A stretch of DNA of 64,000 nucleotides from Pseudomonas helleri. GTDB lineage: Bacteria; Pseudomonadota; Gammaproteobacteria; Pseudomonadales; Pseudomonadaceae. The position numbers were made by a program, and so were the translations under genes. The notes beneath the pieces are model-generated. The model saw nothing but the letters and a program-made list of their open reading frames with translations. It made no database searches and was not told the DNA's origin. Each line of letters begins with the position of its first letter. Position 1 is the first letter of the stretch. Location: the NCBI RefSeq assembly GCF_001043025.1, contig NZ_JYLD01000008.1, positions 186,001-250,000 of the forward strand, written 5' to 3'. This document shows, in pieces, positions 1 through 7,686 of the stretch.

Positions 1-1
1 C

Positions 2-436
2 ACACTCTGGACCCATGAGCACGGGCCAAAGGGCGGCGACGAAATCAACCTGATCGAACGTGGTCAAAACTACGGCTGGCCACTGGCGACTCACGGCATT
101 GATTACTCATCGAAGCCGATTCCTGAGGCCAAGGGCAAAGTGGTCGAAGGGACGGTTGCGCCTTATCACGTGTGGGAGAAGTCGCCCGGGATCAGCGGGA
201 TGACATTTTATGATGGTGAGCGTTTCAAGCCTTGGCAGCACAACCTGTTTATCGGTGCCCTGGCGGACAAAGATGTGATCCGTCTACAGCTGGACGGGGA
301 CAAAGTAGTGCACGAGGAACGTCTGCTGGGTGGCTTGAAGGCGAGAATTCGTGATGTTCGCCAAGGGCCGGACGGTTACGTGTACGTATTGACCGATGAG
401 GACAAAGGCGCGGTGTATCGCGTCGGCCTGGAGTAA
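2..436 (+). CDS. PQQ-dependent aldose sugar dehydrogenase, C-terminal part (gene cut by window start)
   Basis: The open frame runs from the first bases of the window to a TAA at 434-436 and gives the last 144 residues of a larger protein. The run HEHGPKGGDEINLI followed by GQNYGWP is the family signature of soluble PQQ-dependent aldose dehydrogenases (YliI/Asd type, a six-bladed propeller). The end, DGYVYVLTDEDKGAVYRV, is the last blade. Such enzymes sit in the periplasm and oxidise aldoses to lactones. A GTG at 140 is internal and not a real start. The N-terminal signal peptide and catalytic His/Arg lie outside the window, so activity cannot be judged. Confidence 0.85.
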   Translation, partial: TLWTHEHGPKGGDEINLIERGQNYGWPLATHGIDYSSKPIPEAKGKVVEGTVAPYHVWEKSPGISGMTFYDGERFKPWQHNLFIGALADKDVIRLQLDGDKVVHEERLLGGLKARIRDVRQGPDGYVYVLTDEDKGAVYRVGLE

Positions 437-447
437 CCGAAGGGTCG

Positions 448-473
448 GGCGAGCAGACGCATGCCTGCTCGCC
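448..473. terminator. Hairpin between convergent genes, possible bidirectional terminator
   Basis: A 9-bp perfect stem, GGCGAGCAG (448-456) and CTGCTCGCC (465-473), with an 8-base loop lies between the convergent sugar dehydrogenase and ecotin genes. There is no clear T-tract, so termination is inferred from position. Confidence 0.4.
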
Positions 474-491
474 TGAAGGCTTGCGTAGGGA

Positions 492-974
492 TTATTCAGC
501 GGTCGCTTGCTTGATCTGTTTGGACGCGGACCAGATCCGGTAGCGCACTTCAACGCCCTTAGGGACGTAGAGCACAATCGGCAATTTGCTGTTGTAACGC
601 AGCATGAAGCCATCGCCCACCACCGGCACAAAGTCGGGGTGCGGCTTGCCGTCAGGGCAGGCCATCATGGTGCTCAACGGGCCGCTGACCTTATCCAGGC
701 GGTACATCGGATAGCCCCAGCCCTTGAGGGTTTTTTCTTGCAACTTGCCGGTCAGGCGTTGCTGGTTGCAGTCAACCTGAAGCGTCTTACCGGCAATGAT
801 CTGGACCTTGTAATCTTCTTCGTTCTTTTGCGATGGCAGGCGAATGACCTGACGAGTGAAACCCGCATCGGCTTTAGGGTAGGGGGCTACATCTTCCAGT
901 TTGGCGGCGTTGGCCACGCTGCACAGCGTACTCAACGAGAGGGTCAGGGCCGCGCTGATAACGAGTGGTTTCAT
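492..974 (-). CDS. eco: Ecotin, periplasmic serine protease inhibitor
   Basis: This 160-residue protein has an N-terminal signal peptide ([23 protein letters not shown]). The mature part matches ecotin along its length: the reactive loop [10 protein letters not shown] with P1 methionine, then the secondary-site stretch [17 protein letters not shown]. The two cysteines expected to form the loop disulphide are present. Ecotins are dimeric, fold-specific inhibitors of trypsin-like proteases and protect the cell against host or neighbour proteases. I chose ATG 974 because an AAGGA site lies just upstream and the signal peptide starts there; an in-frame extension to 1112 lacks this support. The gene stands alone between two convergent or divergent neighbours. 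Confidence 0.93.
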   Translation of the reverse strand: MKPLVISAALTLSLSTLCSVANAAKLEDVAPYPKADAGFTRQVIRLPSQKNEEDYKVQIIAGKTLQVDCNQQRLTGKLQEKTLKGWGYPMYRLDKVSGPLSTMMACPDGKPHPDFVPVVGDGFMLRYNSKLPIVLYVPKGVEVRYRIWSASKQIKQATAE

Positions 975-1209
975 GCTGCTTCCTTTTTCGAACTTAAACA
1001 TACGCATCCGTAAACACATTGCAGACGCACCGGGATGAGGCAATTTTTGCCATGAGCGGGAACAGGATGCAAATTGTGCCGTCATATAAAGCAGAATTTG
1101 CTGACAAGACATAATTGATACGTTGTGTCAGGACAATTGCTTCGCGCCAATGTCGAAGTGCCAGTAAACTGCGGTTTTTCCTCCGAATCATTTCTTTTTG
1201 AGGTTTTGC

Positions 1210-2850
1210 ATGACACTCAGTCCTCTTGCGGGCAAACCGGCTCCAGCTCAATTGCTGGTCGATATTCCGCGACTGGTGACCGCTTACTACACCGGTCAAC
1301 CCGATGCAGCGATTGCCACCCAGCGAGTCGCTTTTGGAACATCCGGGCACCGCGGCAGCTCGTTTGAGCTGAGCTTCAATGAGTGGCATGTGCTGGCAAT
1401 CAGTCAGGCCATTTGCCTGTACCGCCAGTTCAAAGGGATCAATGGTCCGCTGTTTGTCGGTATCGACACCCACGCCTTGTCCACCCCTGCGGGTGCCAGC
1501 GCGCTGGAAGTTTTCGCTGCCAATGGTGTCGACACCATGATCGCTGCGAACGATGAATACACCCCGACGCCCGCCATTTCCCACGCCATTATTTGCTACA
1601 ACCGTGGCCGCACTTCCGGGCTGGCTGATGGCGTGGTGATTACGCCTTCGCACAACCCGCCGGAAAGCGGCGGCTTCAAGTACAACCCGCCTAACGGCGG
1701 TCCGGCCGACACCGATGTCACCAAGTGGATCGAAGCCAAGGCCAACGAACTGCTGGCCGCCAAGCTCGCCGGTGTCAAACGCATCAGCTATGAGCAGGCG
1801 CTCAAAGCCAGCAACACGCACCGCCACGACTACCTGAACAGCTATGTCGCAGACCTCAAAAACGTCATCGACATGGACACCCTGCGCGGTGCCAACTTGC
1901 GTTTGGGCGTAGACCCGTTGGGCGGTGCCGGTGTGCGTTACTGGTCGGCAATCGGCGAGCACTACGGGTTGAACCTTGAAGTGGTCAACACCTCGGTCGA
2001 TCCAACGTTCCGCTTTATGTGCGTGGACTGGGATGGCCGTATCCGCATGGACCCATCCTCCAGCCACGCAATGCAAGGGCTGATCGGCCTTAAAGAGCGT
2101 TTTGACGTGGCTTTCGCCTGTGACCCGGACCACGATCGCCATGGCATCGTGACCCCGTCTGGCGGCCTGTTGGCGCCTAACAACTACCTGGCGGTGGCCA
2201 TTGACTACCTGTTCCAGAACCGTCCGCACTGGCGTGCTGATGCGGCGGTGGGTAAAACCGTGGTCAGCAGCGGTTTGATTGACCGTGTGGCTGCGCGTCT
2301 GGGTCGTCGCCTGTACGAAGTGCCGGTCGGCTTTAAATGGTTTGCCGATGGCCTGTTTGACGGCTCGCTGGGCTTTGGTGGTGAAGAAAGCGCCGGGGCT
2401 TCGTTCTTGCGTCTGGATGGCACGGTGTGGTCGACGGACAAGGACGGCTTGATCCCTGCGCTGCTGGCCGGCGAGATGACCGCTCGTACAGGCCGCGATC
2501 CTTCGCAGCTGTATCAGAAAATGACCGAAGACCTCGGTTTGCCGTTCTCGACCCGTGTCGACGCCAAAGCCACCCCGCAACAGAAAGCCCTGCTGGGCAA
2601 GCTGTCGCCGGAGCAAGTCAAGTCGACGACTTTGGCGGGCGAAGCGATTACCCAGATCCTCAGCCATGCACCGGGCAATAATCAGCCAATCGGTGGGCTC
2701 AAGGTAATGACCGAGAACGGCTGGTTTGCTGCACGCCCGTCGGGCACCGAAGACATCTACAAGATCTACGCTGAAAGCTTTGTCAGCGACGAGCACCTCG
2801 GCCGTCTGGTCGCAGAAGCTCAAGTGCTGGTTGATAACGCCATCGCGTAA
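1210..2850 (+). CDS. pgm: Phosphoglucomutase (alpha-D-glucose phosphate-specific)
   Basis: The protein is 546 residues long, the usual size of the E. coli Pgm type, and interconverts glucose 1-phosphate and glucose 6-phosphate in the cytoplasm. The N-terminal FGTSGHRGS motif (about 42-50), the phosphoserine loop TPSHNPP with the active Ser at 147, the Mg loop DPDHDRHG (305 onward), the sugar-binding GGEESAG and the C-terminal phosphate loop ARPSGTE are all present. ATG 1210 follows a GAGG ribosome site; a TTG at 1198 would only add four residues. It is monocistronic, with its own terminator. It supplies glucose 1-phosphate for glycogen, trehalose or surface sugars; no pathway partner is adjacent. 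Confidence 0.95.
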   Translation: MTLSPLAGKPAPAQLLVDIPRLVTAYYTGQPDAAIATQRVAFGTSGHRGSSFELSFNEWHVLAISQAICLYRQFKGINGPLFVGIDTHALSTPAGASALEVFAANGVDTMIAANDEYTPTPAISHAIICYNRGRTSGLADGVVITPSHNPPESGGFKYNPPNGGPADTDVTKWIEAKANELLAAKLAGVKRISYEQALKASNTHRHDYLNSYVADLKNVIDMDTLRGANLRLGVDPLGGAGVRYWSAIGEHYGLNLEVVNTSVDPTFRFMCVDWDGRIRMDPSSSHAMQGLIGLKERFDVAFACDPDHDRHGIVTPSGGLLAPNNYLAVAIDYLFQNRPHWRADAAVGKTVVSSGLIDRVAARLGRRLYEVPVGFKWFADGLFDGSLGFGGEESAGASFLRLDGTVWSTDKDGLIPALLAGEMTARTGRDPSQLYQKMTEDLGLPFSTRVDAKATPQQKALLGKLSPEQVKSTTLAGEAITQILSHAPGNNQPIGGLKVMTENGWFAARPSGTEDIYKIYAESFVSDEHLGRLVAEAQVLVDNAIA

Positions 2851-2864
2851 GCATCAGTACCTGT

Positions 2865-2900
2865 AAAAAAGGCTGGCCCCGCAAGGGTCCAGCCTTTTTT
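2865..2900. terminator. Bidirectional rho-independent terminator
   Basis: GGCTGG-CCC pairs with GGG-T-CCAGCC around a short CGCAA loop, with AAAAAA before and TTTTTT after the stem. It therefore can stop transcription from pgm on the + strand and from the deacylase gene on the - strand. Confidence 0.85.
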
Positions 2901-2921
2901 ACGGCCTGGAGCAGGCTCGTG

Positions 2922-3404
2922 CTACACCGCGCACGGTGCCTCAAGTTCCTGACACACGTCCACCCACTGGGCGTTCACCAGTTGTGCCATACGGGTCGGG
3001 CTGATGCGCACGGCCGAGTTCGTGGTGCCTGCGGCGGGCATGACTTCGCTGAACGCCTGCAGAGAAATATCGCAATACACCGGCAGATCAGTGGCCAGGC
3101 CGAATGGGCAGACGCCGCCCACCGGGTGGCTGGTCAGCGCAACCACCGTCTCGGCATCAAGCATCTTGGCCTTGCTGCCCAGTGCGTTCTTGATCTTCTT
3201 GTTATCAATACGCGCATCGCCACGGGCCACCAACAATACATTCTGCTCACCCACGCGAAAGGCCAGGGTCTTGGCAATTTGCCCCGGTTCAACGCCATGG
3301 GCTTCAGCCGCCAAGGCAACGGTCGCGGTGCTGGTGGCCAATTCGATGATGTGCAAGTCAGGGGCGTTGGCAGTGAAGAAAGCGCGTACGGATTCAAGGC
3401 TCAT
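2922..3404 (-). CDS. YbaK/EbsC-family aminoacyl-tRNA deacylase
   Basis: A 160-residue single-domain protein of the YbaK/ProX family, free-standing relatives of the prolyl-tRNA synthetase editing domain. The conserved features are TATVALAAEAHGVEPGQIAKTLAF, with the catalytic-type Lys in the GQIAKTL stretch, the LLVARGDARIDNKKIK strand and the GGVCPFGL loop. Family members hydrolyse mischarged tRNAs (Cys- or Ala-tRNA Pro) in the cytoplasm; the exact substrate cannot be read from sequence. ATG 3404 (MSLESVRAFF) is preferred; a TTG at 3425 adds seven residues. It is convergent with pgm, 80 bp from the next gene, and looks monocistronic. Confidence 0.85.
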   Translation of the reverse strand: MSLESVRAFFTANAPDLHIIELATSTATVALAAEAHGVEPGQIAKTLAFRVGEQNVLLVARGDARIDNKKIKNALGSKAKMLDAETVVALTSHPVGGVCPFGLATDLPVYCDISLQAFSEVMPAAGTTNSAVRISPTRMAQLVNAQWVDVCQELEAPCAV

Positions 3405-3484
3405 AAGGTTCTGCTCGCTGGGCAAAACCTCGAATCTAGTAAAGCCGGAGGCGCACTGTCAATGCGCCATCCGGTAGAGGCGGG

Positions 3485-4495
3485 TCAGATGTCCAGGACA
3501 ATCTTGCCGAAATGCTGATTGGTTTCCTGGTATTTGAACGCGTCAACAATCTCGCTCAGCGGGAAGTGGCGATCAATAATCGGGCGCATGCCAGCGGCAT
3601 TGATTGCACGGACCATGTCTTGTTGCTGAGTGCGGCTGCCAACCAGTACGCCTTGCAGGCGCACTTGCTTGACCAGCGCAGGCACGAAGTTCATGGCGCC
3701 CGAGACGCCGCTCAAGATACCGATCACCGAGATATGACCGGCCACGCGCACGGCAATCATCGACTGTTCAAGCGTTGATGGACCGCCGACTTCGATCACG
3801 TGGTCGACACCACGGCCGCCGGTCAATGCGCGTGCCGTTTCGCCCCAGTTCGCGTCTTTGCGGTAGTTGATCACGTGGTCCGCGCCCAGCGCTTTGAGGC
3901 GCTCGAGTTTTGCGTCACTGGAGGAGGTGGCGATCACGGTGGCACCGGCCATTTTGGCGAACTGCAGGGCGAAAATAGACACGCCACCCGTGCCTTGTAC
4001 CAATACCGTATCGCCCGGTTTGAGCGAATCATCGGCCATCAGTGCGCGCCAGGCGGTTAGCCCGGCGGTGGTCAGTGTCGCGGCTTCTGCGTGGCTGTAG
4101 CCGACTGGGGCGAGGGTGAACGAGGTGGCCTTGGCGGTTACTTTCTCACGGGCATAACCGTCAATACCGTCACCCGGCACAGTGACGAAACCTTCAACCA
4201 GCGGCGTGCCGTCAATCCATTCAGGGAAGAAGGTGCTGACCACGGAGTCGCCAACCTTGAACTCGCTGACACCAGCGCCAACAGCAACCACTTCACCGGC
4301 GCCGTCGGCCATCGGGATGCGTTGTTCAGTCGGGCCCCACATGCCGCTCACGACCGCGAAGTCATGGTAGTTCAGTGAGTTGGCGTGCAGGCGCACGGTG
4401 ATTTCGTCATTCGCCGGCGCGCGCACGTCGCTGCTGCCGACCACTACATTTTGATAGCCGCCGCCAGGTTGGACGAAAATGGTTTTGTTGCTCAT
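3485..4495 (-). CDS. Zinc-independent medium-chain alcohol dehydrogenase / quinone oxidoreductase-like protein
   Basis: This 336-residue protein has the MDR fold: an N-terminal GroES-like half and a Rossmann half with the nucleotide loop VQGTGGVSIFALQFAKMAGA (about 165-185), followed by TSSSDAKLERLKALGADHVINY. The Cys/His set that binds catalytic or structural zinc in classical alcohol dehydrogenases is absent, so a NADPH-dependent quinone or enal reductase chemistry is more likely. The substrate is unknown. It lies downstream of, and in the same direction as, an ArsR-type regulator that starts with a shared repeat (see operator entries), which points to stress- or electrophile-inducible expression. 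Confidence 0.85.
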   Translation of the reverse strand: MSNKTIFVQPGGGYQNVVVGSSDVRAPANDEITVRLHANSLNYHDFAVVSGMWGPTEQRIPMADGAGEVVAVGAGVSEFKVGDSVVSTFFPEWIDGTPLVEGFVTVPGDGIDGYAREKVTAKATSFTLAPVGYSHAEAATLTTAGLTAWRALMADDSLKPGDTVLVQGTGGVSIFALQFAKMAGATVIATSSSDAKLERLKALGADHVINYRKDANWGETARALTGGRGVDHVIEVGGPSTLEQSMIAVRVAGHISVIGILSGVSGAMNFVPALVKQVRLQGVLVGSRTQQQDMVRAINAAGMRPIIDRHFPLSEIVDAFKYQETNQHFGKIVLDI

Positions 4496-4520
4496 GGGGC
4501 TTCCTCATGTTTTTACATTC

Positions 4521-4540
4521 CGCGAAATAACGAAATGATT
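4521..4540. promoter_or_regulatory. Candidate operator of the ArsR-type regulator, site 1 (oxidoreductase promoter)
   Basis: The stretch contains CGAAATAACGAAAT, a tandem CGAAAT repeat, and the 12-mer TAACGAAATGAT (4528-4539). The identical 12-mer recurs at 4868-4879 before the regulator start. It sits about 30 bp upstream of the oxidoreductase ATG at 4495. Binding is inferred from repetition and position only. Confidence 0.5.
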
Positions 4541-4549
4541 GGTTAAAAA

Positions 4550-4846
4550 TTACAACTCGATTTTCAGCCTAGCTGCAAAGTCAGTAATCGCCTGTTCATT
4601 GCGTCGATAGTAGGTCCACTTGCCGATGCGCGTGGTCAGCACAAAACCTGCACGTTGCAAAATCGCCAAATGGGCAGACGCGGTAGAAGGGGACAACCTG
4701 GCTTTGTGCTGCAAATGTGTCACGCAGACACCAATCGCAGGATCACCATGGTCCTGGGGCGGGAAATGCGTGAGAGGGGCTTTGAGCCACTGCATCATTT
4801 GCATGCGGGTGTCATTGCCCAAGGCTTTTAGCTGTTCGAGAATCAT
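4550..4846 (-). CDS. ArsR/HxlR-like winged-helix transcriptional regulator
   Basis: A 98-residue DNA-binding protein. LSPSTASAHLAILQRAGFVLTTRIGKWTYYRRNE is a clear recognition helix plus wing of the ArsR type, and the N-terminal MILEQLKALGNDTRMQMMQWL is the usual first helix pair. I chose ATG 4846 because it starts at the family's normal N-terminus and places the repeat TAACGAAATGAT right upstream; a longer in-frame version from 4978 would add 44 residues unlike the family and would put the repeat inside the gene. No metal-binding ELCVCDL-type cysteine motif is visible, so it is not an obvious arsenic or metal sensor. It most likely controls itself and the oxidoreductase downstream. Confidence 0.8.
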   Translation of the reverse strand: MILEQLKALGNDTRMQMMQWLKAPLTHFPPQDHGDPAIGVCVTHLQHKARLSPSTASAHLAILQRAGFVLTTRIGKWTYYRRNEQAITDFAARLKIEL

Positions 4847-4867
4847 GGACAGCGATATTACGCTTTT

Positions 4868-4879
4868 TAACGAAATGAT
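4868..4879. promoter_or_regulatory. Candidate operator of the ArsR-type regulator, site 2 (autoregulatory)
   Basis: An exact copy of TAACGAAATGAT lies 22 bp upstream of the regulator ATG (4846) and in the same orientation as the copy at 4528-4539. A repressor site overlapping its own promoter is the simplest reading. Confidence 0.5.
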
Positions 4880-5026
4880 CAACCGGTCATGGCCCGCGAC
4901 AACGGGACGCAGGCAGGCCGCAAGTTTTGCAATTGCAGGTTCATTCCTGTATTTGTTGCGCCATTGAGCCTGGGTCAAGGCTCTACTGTTTTGCCGTTCG
5001 TTTTATGAACCTGCCCTTCAGGAACC

Positions 5027-6004
5027 ATGATGCCTAACCAGTTCCCCTCTGTTCGTCCCCGTCGTCTGCGCCGTAACCAAACCTTGCGCGACATGTTCCA
5101 GGAAACCGAATTCAGCTTGAACGACCTGGTGCTGCCGATTTTCGTCGAAGAAGAAATCGACGACTTTGTGCCCATCACCAGCATGCCGGGCGTAATGCGT
5201 ATTCCTGAGTCGAAACTGGCAGGCGAGATCGAGCGGTATGCTCGCGCGGGTATCAAGTCGGTGATGGCGTTCGGTGTGTCGCACCACCTGGACGCGACGG
5301 GCAGCGATTCCTGGCGTGAGGATGGCCTGGTGTCGCGTATGGCGCGGATCTGCAAGGACGCCGCGCCGGAAATGATCGTGATGAGCGATACCTGCTTTTG
5401 CGAGTACACCTCTCACGGTCATTGCGGCGTGATGCACGACCACGGCGTGGACAACGATGCGACCCTGATCAACCTGGGCAAGCAAGCCGTTGCTGCCGCT
5501 GCCGCTGGCGCCGACTTCATTTCGCCTTCGGCCGCCATGGACGGTCAGGTGCAAGCGATCCGCTCTGCGCTGGACGCGGCCGGCTTTATCGACACCTCGA
5601 TCATGGCCTATTCCACCAAGTTTGCCTCGGCACTCTACGGCCCGTTCCGTGAAGCGGGCGGCAGTGCCTTGAAAGGCGATCGCAAGTCTTACCAGATGAA
5701 CCCGATGAACCGCCGCGAGGCCATCCGCGAGTCGTTGCTCGACGAACAGGAAGGCGCTGATGTGCTGATGGTGAAACCGGCCGGCGCGTATCTGGACATC
5801 ATTCGTGATGTGCGCGAAGCCTCGCGCCTGCCGTTGGCGGCTTATCAGGTCAGCGGTGAGTACGCGATGATCAAGTTCGGCGCCCAGGCCGGTGCCATTG
5901 ATGAAGCCCGCGTGGTACGTGAAACCCTCGGCTCGATCAAACGTGCCGGCGCCGACATGATCCTCACCTACTTTGCGATGGACCTTGCCCTGCAAGGCAT
6001 TTGA
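5027..6004 (+). CDS. hemB: Delta-aminolevulinic acid dehydratase, zinc-dependent type
   Basis: The 325-residue enzyme condenses two 5-aminolevulinate molecules to porphobilinogen, the second common step of haem synthesis. The metal loop [14 protein letters not shown] carries the three zinc-ligand cysteines (C123, C125, C133), as in E. coli HemB. The two Schiff-base lysines lie in YSTKFAS and [11 protein letters not shown]. Classical Pseudomonas HemB is a magnesium enzyme lacking these cysteines, so this is probably a second, zinc-type paralogue rather than the housekeeping copy. ATG 5030 has slightly better spacing to AGGA than ATG 5027. No typical Zur palindrome was seen upstream. Confidence 0.93.
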   Translation: MMPNQFPSVRPRRLRRNQTLRDMFQETEFSLNDLVLPIFVEEEIDDFVPITSMPGVMRIPESKLAGEIERYARAGIKSVMAFGVSHHLDATGSDSWREDGLVSRMARICKDAAPEMIVMSDTCFCEYTSHGHCGVMHDHGVDNDATLINLGKQAVAAAAAGADFISPSAAMDGQVQAIRSALDAAGFIDTSIMAYSTKFASALYGPFREAGGSALKGDRKSYQMNPMNRREAIRESLLDEQEGADVLMVKPAGAYLDIIRDVREASRLPLAAYQVSGEYAMIKFGAQAGAIDEARVVRETLGSIKRAGADMILTYFAMDLALQGI

Positions 6005-6019
6005 TTTAGCTGAGAGATG

Positions 6020-6060
6020 ACGGCCTGCGATCTTTTGATCATCAAAAGATCGCAGGCCGT
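6020..6060. terminator. 41-bp perfect palindrome, bidirectional terminator-like element
   Basis: Two 20-bp arms (6020-6039 and 6041-6060), built from ACGGCCTGCGATC and TTTTGAT, are perfect reverse complements around a single C. It fills the gap between convergent hemB and the esterase gene. The GATCTTTTGATC core is shared with the dispersed repeats elsewhere in the window, so it is probably both a repeat relic and a transcription stop. Confidence 0.7.
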
Positions 6061-6062
6061 TG

Positions 6063-7679
6063 TTACCTCAACGCTACCGGCACGCACGCCTCGGGTGTCT
6101 CGGGGCTCTTGCCTATCAGGCTGATCAAGCCGCACGCCAGTGAACCCCGCCATTGCAGGTAATCGTGGCCGCTGGCGTATTCAACGTGTTCAACAGGGTA
6201 GCCCTTGGCCTGCAAGACATTGCGCAGTTGGCGGTTGCTGTCGAGGATCCCGGCCCCCGGCGAACCTGATTTGTCTTCAAACAAACCCGCCTGCAAATAA
6301 AAGCGCAACGGTAGCCGTGGGCTGGCCGCGTATTGGCGGGCAAGCCATTGGTCTTCAGTGTTCGGCGGGCTCCACCAGTACGAGCCGGACAAACTCAACA
6401 CATTGCCAAACAGTTCCGGGTGTTGCAGCCCAAGCCAGGCCGAGGCCAGCCCGCCATAGCTGGAGCCCGCGACCACTGTGTGTCTGGCGTCAGTGGCCAG
6501 GCCTTGTTGCTTGGCCCACGGCATCAGCTCTTGTGCCATAAACCGGGCGAAATCCGCGTTGGGCGGCAGCTCCACAGGGCGGGTTTCATCGCTCGGATTG
6601 GCAATGATCAACGCTGCGGTTGGCGGGATCAGGCCGTCGGCAATCAAGTTGTCGAGAATCGTCGGCGTGGGCACTTGGCGCGTGTACGCGTGAGCATCGA
6701 ACAGCACCAGCAAGCCCGGTTGCTGGTCGATGTTATTCCAGCCCGCCGGGCGATAGACGTAAACATCCCGGGTGTTGCCCAAAATCTCGCTTTTCAGGGA
6801 TTCGCGCTCAACGCTGCCGGGGGCCACGTGCGCGCGTTTGTTCAGCCAGGGCTGGGGCGGGGCATCTGGCAATTCCATGACCGAGCGGGTCAGGCTCGGC
6901 TCATATTTTTGCTTGCCGAAGCTGTGCGGGTTGAGCGGATCGCGCTGAGCCGTGGCCAAGAGGGTGCGGCGATCGCCGGCCTCTGGCACGTCCGGAGCCA
7001 ATTGATAGCTCAAGCGGGCGCTGGACGGCACCCGATACGTGGCGTACCAGACGTCACTATCGCCCAGGCGCTGTAAAGCGTCGTGGCCGCCGGAAGGCGA
7101 GCCGAACAGCCGGACATTTTGCCGGGCCCCGCGCCACAGGAACGTGACCAGCCGCTCGTTGGGGCTGTCAGCCAGCGCTTCAACCAGTGGCGTGCCCTGT
7201 TGCTCTCGGTCTTTCCAGAACGCTTGGGTGGTGGCGCCCTGTTTCAGTTGCTCTGCCAATTGGCCCAAGGCCGGGCTGAGCAGGGCGGTCGGAGCGCGCT
7301 GTTGTTCGCTCAGCGCCAGCACCTGGCTCAAAGTGAGGGTGAACTCGGCCTGTGGCCGTGTCGACAACTGTTCAGCGCGCAGCAGGTACTGGCCATCCTC
7401 GCGGGCAACAAACATAAAGTCCCGCGACATGTCCGCGCCATCCACCAGCAGGCGCAGCGGGTTACCCCGCGCGTCAAGCAGGCGCAGGCTGACATCGCCC
7501 ACTACCTTGCCCTGGACCAGATCACCGGCCTTGAGATCCAGGCTCCAGCTGGGCTGCAGGGTTTTGGCAACACTTGCGCGAACGCTTTGGCCCTGGCTGA
7601 GCGGTTCGACCGCCAGGGCTGACGCGCAGGCCATGGCGCTAAACAGGCAACCAAGGCTCCAGCGATTGAATGGGCTCAT
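6063..7679 (-). CDS. Periplasmic enterochelin (catecholate siderophore) esterase, Fes-like
   Basis: A 538-residue protein with a signal peptide (MSPFNRWSLGCLFSAMACASALA), an N-terminal beta-rich Fes-type domain (about 40-230, ending near DVWYATYRVP) and a C-terminal esterase-D alpha/beta hydrolase with nucleophile elbow GSSYGG, an acidic residue after LFED, and His in SGHDYLQW. Fes-type enzymes open the trilactone of ferric enterobactin or salmochelin to release iron. ATG 7679 follows GAGGTGA and starts 8 bp after the stop of the upstream TonB receptor, so both are one operon. The export signal means iron release in the periplasm, unlike cytoplasmic E. coli Fes. Confidence 0.85.
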   Translation of the reverse strand: MSPFNRWSLGCLFSAMACASALAVEPLSQGQSVRASVAKTLQPSWSLDLKAGDLVQGKVVGDVSLRLLDARGNPLRLLVDGADMSRDFMFVAREDGQYLLRAEQLSTRPQAEFTLTLSQVLALSEQQRAPTALLSPALGQLAEQLKQGATTQAFWKDREQQGTPLVEALADSPNERLVTFLWRGARQNVRLFGSPSGGHDALQRLGDSDVWYATYRVPSSARLSYQLAPDVPEAGDRRTLLATAQRDPLNPHSFGKQKYEPSLTRSVMELPDAPPQPWLNKRAHVAPGSVERESLKSEILGNTRDVYVYRPAGWNNIDQQPGLLVLFDAHAYTRQVPTPTILDNLIADGLIPPTAALIIANPSDETRPVELPPNADFARFMAQELMPWAKQQGLATDARHTVVAGSSYGGLASAWLGLQHPELFGNVLSLSGSYWWSPPNTEDQWLARQYAASPRLPLRFYLQAGLFEDKSGSPGAGILDSNRQLRNVLQAKGYPVEHVEYASGHDYLQWRGSLACGLISLIGKSPETPEACVPVALR

Positions 7680-7686
7680 GCTCACC

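Noticed and set aside
994-2823. A 609-codon open frame antisense to pgm
   Set aside because: It is the mirror of a high-GC gene; its sequence is low-complexity Arg/Gln/His-rich and resembles no family, while pgm on the + strand has all motifs.
4979-5026. Zur box before the zinc-type hemB
   Set aside because: I searched the gap for a GTTATA-type palindrome and found none, so zinc control cannot be claimed.
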